Shown here: positions 50,389 through 56,288 of the stretch, in pieces
How positions within the stretch are numbered: the stretch's first letter is position 1
Layout: every line of letters starts with the position of its first letter
Origin: Spirosoma spitsbergense DSM 19989
GTDB taxonomy: Bacteria > Bacteroidota > Bacteroidia > Cytophagales > Spirosomataceae
Length of the DNA stretch: 56,288 bases
Direction: 5' to 3'
Assembly: GCF_000374085.1 (NCBI RefSeq)
Contig: NZ_KB893567.1
Location: 244 to 56,531, forward strand
Notes under the pieces: generated by a model
Seen by the model: only the letters and a program-made list of their open reading frames with translations
Told to the model about the DNA's origin: nothing
The model's database searches: none
Position numbers and translations under genes: made by a program

Positions 50389-53300
50389 ATGTCAAATAAA
50401 TACTTACTCATTATTCGGAAATTGTGCCTTTTTTGGTCGATATGTATATTGACCCCCGATGTACTGGCACAAGGCACCCAGTACATCATTAAGGGGCAAG
50501 TGACAGACCCGGAAAAACAGTCCCTGCCGGGCACTACGGTTGTGGTTGTTGGCACTACGATCGGTACCACTACTGATGCCGATGGCAGCTACACACTGCC
50601 ACTCTCGGTCAAACCCGGCCCGGTTACACTAGTCTTTACGGCTATCGGGTACGAAACGCTGCGAAAAGTGATTACCGTTGGTACTGTGGAACAACTCGTC
50701 GTTAATGCCGAAATGGTGGCGGCAACGACTAACCTTGACGAGGTGGTTATAACCGGGTCCACATTGTCCGCTCCCAAACGTGAACTAGGAAACGCGATCA
50801 GCACCATAAAAGCGGATGCTCTGAAACAGACAGGCTCCGGTAACCTGATTAACTCGTTGCAGGGCAAAGTGCCGGGCGCGCAGATCACCCAAAACTCCGG
50901 CGACCCGGCAGGAGGGATCAGTATTCGGCTTCGGGGTATTAAGTCGCTCGTGGGTTCGTCGGACCCGCTGTATGTCATAGATGGGGTGATTGTGAGTAAT
51001 GCCAGTACTAACGTATCACAGATTGCGCTGGCTAACGATGTAGGTAATGCCAACGTAGGTCAGAATCGTTTGTCGGATATTAACCCGGACGATATTGCTA
51101 CCATAAACGTAGTGAACGGGGCGGCTGCGGCTGCTCAATATGGGTCGCGGGCGGCCAACGGGGTGGTTATTATCACCACCAAACGGGGGCAAACCGGCAA
51201 GCCACAGGTCACCTTCACTACCTCGTTCAACATCAATGAGTTGCGGAAAGGCGTACCGGTCAATACCTATGGCAAACAGTTTGGCTTTGCCGCCCTTCGA
51301 CTTTATCCCATTGGCGGTATCTCGGCGGCTCAGATTGCGGCTAATCCCGGCGTGACAACAACGGGTATTTATCGGGATGGGGCTACTACACCGTTAGCCA
51401 CAAATCTGGTGGACGTGCAGCGGTACAATTACTTCGATCAGATTTTCAGAACGAGCTATGGGACGGACAATAACCTGTCTATTTCGGGCGGTCGCGACAA
51501 TACGCAGTATTACGTGTCACTCGGCTACCTCAAAAATCAGGGTATCATTAAAGATACTGATTTTACCCGCTACAACATCCGCGCCCGCGTCGATCAGCGG
51601 TTGACGAACTGGGCCAAACTGTCGGTAGGATTGAGCTATTCGAATAGTTTATCGAACGAGAAAGCCAACGGAAACGTGTTCTACAGCCCGATCAACTCGG
51701 TCAATATCACCAACAACATCTACGATATTACCCAGCGCGATGCGGCAGGCAATTTACAGGCGGTGGAACCAACGCGGGTGAATCCGCTATCCACCATCGA
51801 AGACATGAAGTTTTCGCAGTCGGTGAGCCGCACCATCAACAGTTTCCAGTTGAACCTGACCCCAATCAGCGGGCTGACAGTTGACTACATCGTAGGCGTG
51901 GATGCGTACTCGCAGTTTGGTAAGAACTACATCCGGCCTTATCCCTATCAGGCGGTTGCCGGTTTGCCCGCAGCCCGCTATCCGGGTGGATTTGCGGCTA
52001 CGGCCACCAATCAGGTGTTGCAGTTCAACAATGACCTGAATGCCCAGTATGAGCGGCAGTTTAGTGAGAAATTCAAACTGAATGCCGCTATCGGGTACAG
52101 CTACCAATATTTCCAGTCCGATTATTCGGCTAATAGTGGGCAGAATCTGTCGCCGTTTATTGAAACCGTTAACGGAACCAGCAACACGACCTATCAGGTC
52201 CGCTATGATCTGGACCGCTTTAGCCTGAGTGGACTATTTGCGCAGGCAACCCTCGGCTATAAGAATCTGGCCTTCCTTACGGGTGCCGTTCGGCGGGATC
52301 AGTCCTCTAAATTCTCCCCTACCCAAACCAACCAGTACTACCCCAAAGTAAGCGGGTCATTCATCGTATCGGATCTTGATTTCTGGAAAAATCTCTCGTT
52401 CAGTAACGCATTTAACAGCCTGAAACTACGGGCCAGTTATGGCGAAGCGGGTAACCTGTCCGGTATTGGTTCATACGCCCGTTTTTATCAGTTCAGTCCA
52501 GTCGGCTTCCTGGGCAGAAACACGGTCGTGCCGGGTACGCAGCTGGCAAATCCCAACGTGCAGCCCGAACGGATGCGCGAACTGGAGGGCGGTGTCGATT
52601 TAGCCTTTCTGAACGGTCGGATAAGCCTGGGTGTAACCACCTACAATCAGCAGATCAGTAACCTGGTTGTAAACCGGACGGTGGCCCCCACAACCGGAGG
52701 AACCAGCATCGTAAACAACGTGGGAGCGATGGAAAACAAAGGATTTGAGGTTGTGCTTGACGCAACGCCCATCAAAACCAATGACCTGAGCTGGGATGTT
52801 ACCTTCATTTACAACCAAAACCGGAACAAAGTGCTTGACCTGGGTGGCCAGCCTATTATTAGTCCCGATGCTTCTTCGGCCTCTGGCACACCGGTCAATC
52901 TGATCGTGGGGCAACCGGTAGGCGTTTTCTATGGCACCGCGTACGCCCGTAACCCAGATGGATCATTACTGCTGACAACGTCCGGTTTTCCGCAGTCCGA
53001 GCGCGCGTCGTCGCAGGCCAACGGGGCTATCGACTACGTGCCGGCACGCAGTTCGGATGGTACCGTAGACGTAACCAAGCCAACGGCCAACGTCATTATC
53101 GGTAACCCAAACCCGAAATGGACGGGATCGTTCAGTACGAATCTGACGTATAAAAAACTGGCATTTCATGTGTTGCTGGATATGGTCCAGGGCTCGGACG
53201 TGTTCAACGCCGATAAGCGTACCCGGCAGGGAGTTGGTCTGGGCGATTATGCTGAACAGGAGTTGCGGGGCGAACTAAAACGCGGGTATATCTTCGGTAT

Positions 53301-53568
53301 TTACAACACACAGGAGTTTCGCGTCGATCCGGGTTCGTACACCAAACTGCGCGAAGTATCGCTGAATTATACCTTGCCCACATTCATTAAAGCCATCAGC
53401 CGTCTGACGGTAGGCGTGGTAGGGCGCAACCTGTATTCGTGGGATAAATACACCGGTTTCGATCCGGAAACAAACGCGGGTGGTAATAATGACCTGCTGC
53501 GTGGTATCGACTTTGGTAATGTTCCCATCCCCCGCACCTACCAGTTTAAACTGTCGGCCACCTTCTAA
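50389..53568 (+). CDS. SusC/RagA TonB-linked outer-membrane transporter (copy 3)
   Basis: A 1059-residue SusC homologue with signal peptide, carboxypeptidase-regulatory-like domain (KQSLPGTTVVVVGTTIGTTT), plug (ISIRLRGIKSL, DPLYVIDGVIV, AAAAQYGSRAANGVVIITTK) and beta-barrel ending TYQFKLSATF. It is not closely related to the two SusC genes at 12-20 kb; its N-terminus differs. I start at the ATG at 50389 because the earlier TTG reading adds a basic segment before the hydrophobic leader. The preceding genes are a fucose-type transporter and dehydrogenases, so the substrate may be a fucose-containing glycan; this is inference. Confidence 0.95.
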   Translation: MSNKYLLIIRKLCLFWSICILTPDVLAQGTQYIIKGQVTDPEKQSLPGTTVVVVGTTIGTTTDADGSYTLPLSVKPGPVTLVFTAIGYETLRKVITVGTVEQLVVNAEMVAATTNLDEVVITGSTLSAPKRELGNAISTIKADALKQTGSGNLINSLQGKVPGAQITQNSGDPAGGISIRLRGIKSLVGSSDPLYVIDGVIVSNASTNVSQIALANDVGNANVGQNRLSDINPDDIATINVVNGAAAAAQYGSRAANGVVIITTKRGQTGKPQVTFTTSFNINELRKGVPVNTYGKQFGFAALRLYPIGGISAAQIAANPGVTTTGIYRDGATTPLATNLVDVQRYNYFDQIFRTSYGTDNNLSISGGRDNTQYYVSLGYLKNQGIIKDTDFTRYNIRARVDQRLTNWAKLSVGLSYSNSLSNEKANGNVFYSPINSVNITNNIYDITQRDAAGNLQAVEPTRVNPLSTIEDMKFSQSVSRTINSFQLNLTPISGLTVDYIVGVDAYSQFGKNYIRPYPYQAVAGLPAARYPGGFAATATNQVLQFNNDLNAQYERQFSEKFKLNAAIGYSYQYFQSDYSANSGQNLSPFIETVNGTSNTTYQVRYDLDRFSLSGLFAQATLGYKNLAFLTGAVRRDQSSKFSPTQTNQYYPKVSGSFIVSDLDFWKNLSFSNAFNSLKLRASYGEAGNLSGIGSYARFYQFSPVGFLGRNTVVPGTQLANPNVQPERMRELEGGVDLAFLNGRISLGVTTYNQQISNLVVNRTVAPTTGGTSIVNNVGAMENKGFEVVLDATPIKTNDLSWDVTFIYNQNRNKVLDLGGQPIISPDASSASGTPVNLIVGQPVGVFYGTAYARNPDGSLLLTTSGFPQSERASSQANGAIDYVPARSSDGTVDVTKPTANVIIGNPNPKWTGSFSTNLTYKKLAFHVLLDMVQGSDVFNADKRTRQGVGLGDYAEQELRGELKRGYIFGIYNTQEFRVDPGSYTKLREVSLNYTLPTFIKAISRLTVGVVGRNLYSWDKYTGFDPETNAGGNNDLLRGIDFGNVPIPRTYQFKLSATF

Positions 53569-53578
53569 AACTGAACCC

Positions 53579-54889
53579 ATGAAAAAACTACCAATAGCCA
53601 TCATAGCAGGCCTGCTACTGACGCAGATTGCCTGTAGCAACAAGGAATACCTGAACCCCAGTACCATCAGTCAGTCGCAGGCTGTTAGCTCGCCGGATGG
53701 GTTGATGACCCTGTCGAACGGGTTGCAGTACCGGTACACAACTAATGGTGCCTTAAGCGTACTCTACGCCCGAACGGCAGGAGCGGGCCTGACTACCCGC
53801 GAAGAATTCGTGCTCAACGTGGGTAACCTCGACGAAGCCAATCTGGCCCTCGGGGCGTCAAATGTCAGTAATATCAATAGCGTGGTCCGCAATCTGTGGA
53901 CGCAGAGCCATCTGGTGCGGTCCAATGCTGAATTGATTCTGGCGAATACGGGCGTTGTGGCCGAAGCCGGTACTAAAAGCGGGATTGTTGGCTACGCGTC
54001 CATTTTTCGGGGCTTGGCACTCGGTACGTTAGGCTTGTTTTTCGAACAGTCGCCCATTACAACCGGCGATAATGTTCCGTTTGTACCCAGAGTACAGGTA
54101 TTCAAAGAAGCCATCAGCACGCTCGAATCTGCCGCAACACAGGTAACAGCCGCACCAGTGTCGGCTAACTTCACGGGCAAAGTCGTGCCGGGTATCGACA
54201 TTCCCAATACCATTCAGGCATTGATTGCCCGCTATGCGCTGTTTTCGGGCGATTATGATAAGGCCCTGGCGGCTACCGCTAAGGTTGACCTGACGAAAAA
54301 GTCGGTCTTTAACTTTGACGACAACACCCGGAATCCCCTATTCGAAGTTACGTTTGGTAACCTGAACGTATTTCAACCGACTAACGCCAGTCTCGGCCTG
54401 ATGGGCGCACTGGCACCCGATGCGGCTGACAAGCGAATCGGTTTTCTGACCAGGCCCAGCACCAACGTGGCTGTGGCTCCCGTTATTGCTACAGCTTTTT
54501 ATACGGCAAACAGTGCGCCTGTTCCGGTCTATCTGCCGGGCGAAATGCTGCTGATTCAGGCGGAAGCCTACGCCCGAAAAGGAGATCTGGTCAATGCGGT
54601 AACGGCCCTCAATAAAGTGCTGACTAAAACAGCGGCTCAGGATGCGTTTGGGGTTGGTGCTGGTTTACCCGCCTATGCCGGTGCCCAGACGGCTGATGCG
54701 ATCCTGACGGAAATTTACCGAAACCGCCAGATCGAACTGGCCTATCAGGGATTCCGGCTGGAAGACAGTCGCCGGTTCAATCGGCCGGGGCCGGGTGCGG
54801 CCAATGCGGAACGTAACCGTAATTTCTTCCCCTATCCGCTAACGGAGCGGAATAACAACACCAGTACGCCCGCTGACCCAGCTATTTAG
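53579..54889 (+). CDS. SusD/RagB family outer-membrane lipoprotein (copy 3)
   Basis: A 436-residue SusD-type lipoprotein with lipobox Cys19 (LLLTQIAC). Helical TPR-like region and SusD C-terminal domain are visible in VYLPGEMLLIQAEAYARKGD and EIYRNRQIELAYQGFRLEDS. It starts 10 nt after the SusC stop. The ATG at 53579 precedes a standard lipoprotein signal; a longer upstream frame (53480) overlaps the SusC gene and is not credible. It is the partner lid of the third SusC and is followed by a terminator. Confidence 0.95.
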   Translation: MKKLPIAIIAGLLLTQIACSNKEYLNPSTISQSQAVSSPDGLMTLSNGLQYRYTTNGALSVLYARTAGAGLTTREEFVLNVGNLDEANLALGASNVSNINSVVRNLWTQSHLVRSNAELILANTGVVAEAGTKSGIVGYASIFRGLALGTLGLFFEQSPITTGDNVPFVPRVQVFKEAISTLESAATQVTAAPVSANFTGKVVPGIDIPNTIQALIARYALFSGDYDKALAATAKVDLTKKSVFNFDDNTRNPLFEVTFGNLNVFQPTNASLGLMGALAPDAADKRIGFLTRPSTNVAVAPVIATAFYTANSAPVPVYLPGEMLLIQAEAYARKGDLVNAVTALNKVLTKTAAQDAFGVGAGLPAYAGAQTADAILTEIYRNRQIELAYQGFRLEDSRRFNRPGPGAANAERNRNFFPYPLTERNNNTSTPADPAI

Positions 54890-54909
54890 GCGCGTCTATT
54901 TTTAATAAA

Positions 54910-54942
54910 AAAAGCCCGGTTCAACTTCTGCGCCGGGCTTTT
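54910..54942. terminator. Intrinsic terminator after the third SusC/SusD pair
   Basis: AAAAGCCCGG (54910-54919) pairs with CCGGGCTTTT (54933-54942) around a 13-nt loop, with A-runs before and T-runs after. It ends the SusC/SusD transcript and also lies 15 nt after the stop of the convergent gene at 54958, so it may serve both. Confidence 0.85.
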
Positions 54943-54957
54943 CTGTGGCGTAGGAGT

Positions 54958-55770
54958 TTAACGACTGTAGCGGGTTCCGAACCCGAACCGGGCGGTTACA
55001 TACCAGCCCGACAGGTTGATGGTAGGATTGTCGCTACCGTTCCTTGTCTGATCGTTAACTGATTGATTTAACCGGGCGTTGGCACTAAGACGGTACCCTG
55101 CGTCGAAACCCAGCACCAGCGACCGCTCGCGGGTGATTGTTGTTGTGCCACAGTCGCTGACAATCTGCCTCGTTCGGGAACTGTACGGAAACCGGTACTG
55201 CCCACTCAGGCCGAGGTCTCCGGCAAAGGTGCTACTTCTGAACGTAGCCGTTTGCTGACTGCCCGGATTGACTAAAGCGGCTGCTACGGATGGAGTCGGC
55301 GCATCGTTGCTGGTGATGTTCAGGCTGAAGAACGTCGGCGATATCATTACTTTGGGCGTAAGCGTAAACTTAGTGGTATGTATCAGCCGGTACCCAACGC
55401 CAATGCCGTATTGAAAGTAGGTAGCCCGAACGGTATTGGCACCGTTCGTTACCGTCTGATTGGCGGCATTACCCGATTTCAGCCCAAAATCGAATTGCGT
55501 TATAAACGTCAGTGGTTTATCCCCCCGGCTCATTTCCTGAGCAATACCGAGTACCGTGAACTGATTGGCCAGGTTAGGGTAACCCGTCTGGTCGAGAAGT
55601 TGGTTTAGTCCCCCCATAGAGACACCCTGCCTACCCAGCCGGTATGTGAGCGTCGACTCAGTTGAGCGCGGCTTTTTCGCAGTGGGTAAACTGGATGTAA
55701 TGTCCTGCGCCTGCGTGGATATGGCCAGCATCGCCAGCCCGAAACTGAGTAAAGTAGAGTGCTTTTTCAT
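54958..55770 (-). CDS. Hypothetical outer-membrane beta-barrel protein
   Basis: A 270-residue exported protein with a Sec signal peptide (MKKHSTLLSFGLAMLAISTQAQ). The mature part shows alternating strands with aromatic residues and Gly (FQYGIGVGYRLIHTTKFTLT, LVLGFDAGYRLSANARL) and ends in an aromatic-containing strand (GWYVTARFGFGTRYSR), as in outer-membrane barrels of about 8-12 strands. No named family was recognised. It is convergent with the SusC/SusD pair. Confidence 0.75.
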   Translation of the reverse strand: MKKHSTLLSFGLAMLAISTQAQDITSSLPTAKKPRSTESTLTYRLGRQGVSMGGLNQLLDQTGYPNLANQFTVLGIAQEMSRGDKPLTFITQFDFGLKSGNAANQTVTNGANTVRATYFQYGIGVGYRLIHTTKFTLTPKVMISPTFFSLNITSNDAPTPSVAAALVNPGSQQTATFRSSTFAGDLGLSGQYRFPYSSRTRQIVSDCGTTTITRERSLVLGFDAGYRLSANARLNQSVNDQTRNGSDNPTINLSGWYVTARFGFGTRYSR

Positions 55771-56021
55771 ACCTGTCTGTTGATTTTCTTTAGGGAAGAA
55801 AGGTATTTATTTGACGCGCAAAAAGCAATGGTCTATAGAGGACACTTCTTATTTTTGATTTGTTTTAATCAGGGTGTCATGCCCTTCTGTAGCGACATGT
55901 ATCAGTCATTAATCCACGTTGGAAAACCGTGGGTTGATGACCGAGTTATTAATTGAGCCAAACGTGTAGTTAAGGCCCATGGATGTATAATAATTAAAAT
56001 TAACGCGAACTATGAGATCTT

Positions 56022-56288
56022 TTAAGCAGCTAAGGCCCATTCAGATTCACCGGAAGCGAGCAGACGGTTACTTATGTCGACGTGTGCTGTTGGCTTGCGT
56101 TCGTAAAATGAATAGGCGATTAGCGCGCCATACATGTTGACAAATGAGTTGCTGACCGACCGATGGCGCGTGTGATCCAGATTGCAAACTTGCTTATTTT
56201 GACCAATAACGGTTTCAATTAAGCCCCGCTTTTTGGCCCACCGTTTCGCTTCCAAAGGTAAAGTGGATGGCTGCATACCCTGGCGGGG
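56022..56288 (-). mobile_element. IS982-family transposase, C-terminal part (runs off window)
   Basis: The frame is open to the window edge, so only the last 89 codons are seen. RWAKKRGLIETVIGQNKQVC and LDHTRHRSVSNSFVNMYGAL with IAYSFYERKP match the C-terminal DDE region of IS982-type transposases. The ORF ends at 56022; terminal inverted repeats could not be found because the other end lies outside the window. The region 55771-56021 before it is AT-rich and shows no supported gene. Confidence 0.85.

Noticed and set aside
27031..54952. Identical 13-mer CTTTTCTGTGGCG after two terminators (27031 and about 54939)
   Set aside because: Only 13 bases, partly fixed by the terminator T-run; probably chance.
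55759..55956. 65-codon plus-strand frame upstream of the beta-barrel gene
   Set aside because: It overlaps the start of the divergent gene and has no domain or conserved composition.
55971..56040. TAAGGCCCAT occurs twice, exactly 60 bp apart, near the IS982 transposase end
   Set aside because: One copy encodes the last residues of the transposase (EWALA); the match is ten bases and no terminal inverted repeat or target duplication can be tied to it.
1..56288. Search for tRNA, rRNA, tmRNA, riboswitches, CRISPR repeats and phage genes
   Set aside because: No cloverleaf with CCA-adjacent stems, no regularly spaced repeats of 25-40 bp and no structural phage genes were seen by eye; a covariance-model scan would be decisive.

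Overview
The window looks like a chromosomal segment of a Bacteroidota bacterium of the Cytophagales, most like Spirosoma or a close relative. The evidence is three SusC/SusD outer-membrane pairs, many lipoproteins with short lipoboxes, start codons without Shine-Dalgarno sequences, promoter boxes of the Bacteroidota type (TAnnTTTG), a GH97 glycosidase and a fused SpmA/SpmB protein. The taxon is inferred from gene content only.

Layout. 1-10 kb: an NmrA-type oxidoreductase, an M3 peptidase lipoprotein, glycerate kinase, two SDR enzymes, a small beta-barrel protein and a subtilase. 10-20.4 kb: two tandem SusC/SusD operons on the minus strand, the first with a third lipoprotein gene. Both have matching promoter boxes 48 nt upstream of the SusC start, and both end at a terminator. 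20.5-27.3 kb: an SpmA/SpmB transporter-like protein, a VanX-type dipeptidase, an M28 aminopeptidase broken by a one-base frameshift, a MazF/PemK toxin-antitoxin pair, thrA, and the remnant of a small membrane-protein gene. 27.3-36.7 kb: a lipoprotein, GH97, an M20 hydrolase, an SDR with an LD-carboxypeptidase, and a Kir-type potassium channel divergent from a CPA1 cation/proton antiporter. 36.9-39.6 kb: glycosyltransferase, polysaccharide deacetylase and methyltransferase, probably for a surface glycan or lipid carrier. 39.6-44.3 kb: housekeeping genes (DUF721, rpmH, rnpA, S41 protease, tsaB, coaX). 44.6-46.5 kb: an unknown secreted protein and an SPFH/ribbon-helix-helix pair. 46.7-54.9 kb: a fucose-type transporter with two dehydrogenases, then a third SusC/SusD pair. 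The window ends inside an IS982-type transposase.

Most notable signals: (1) the toxin-antitoxin pair lies between two 40-bp direct repeats (37/40 identical) that are both copies of the 3' end of thrA, so it looks like a 620-bp cassette inserted at the thrA terminus; (2) several genes are preceded by private, low-complexity inverted repeats close to the start codon, each with a different sequence but the same arrangement; (3) four tandem 8-bp units lie in the signal-peptide region of the VanX-type gene; (4) the M28 gene is frameshifted; (5) the fucose-linked SDR has Asn where the catalytic Lys should be.

I saw no tRNA, rRNA or CRISPR array. Coordinates of short sites were counted by eye and may be off by a base or two.
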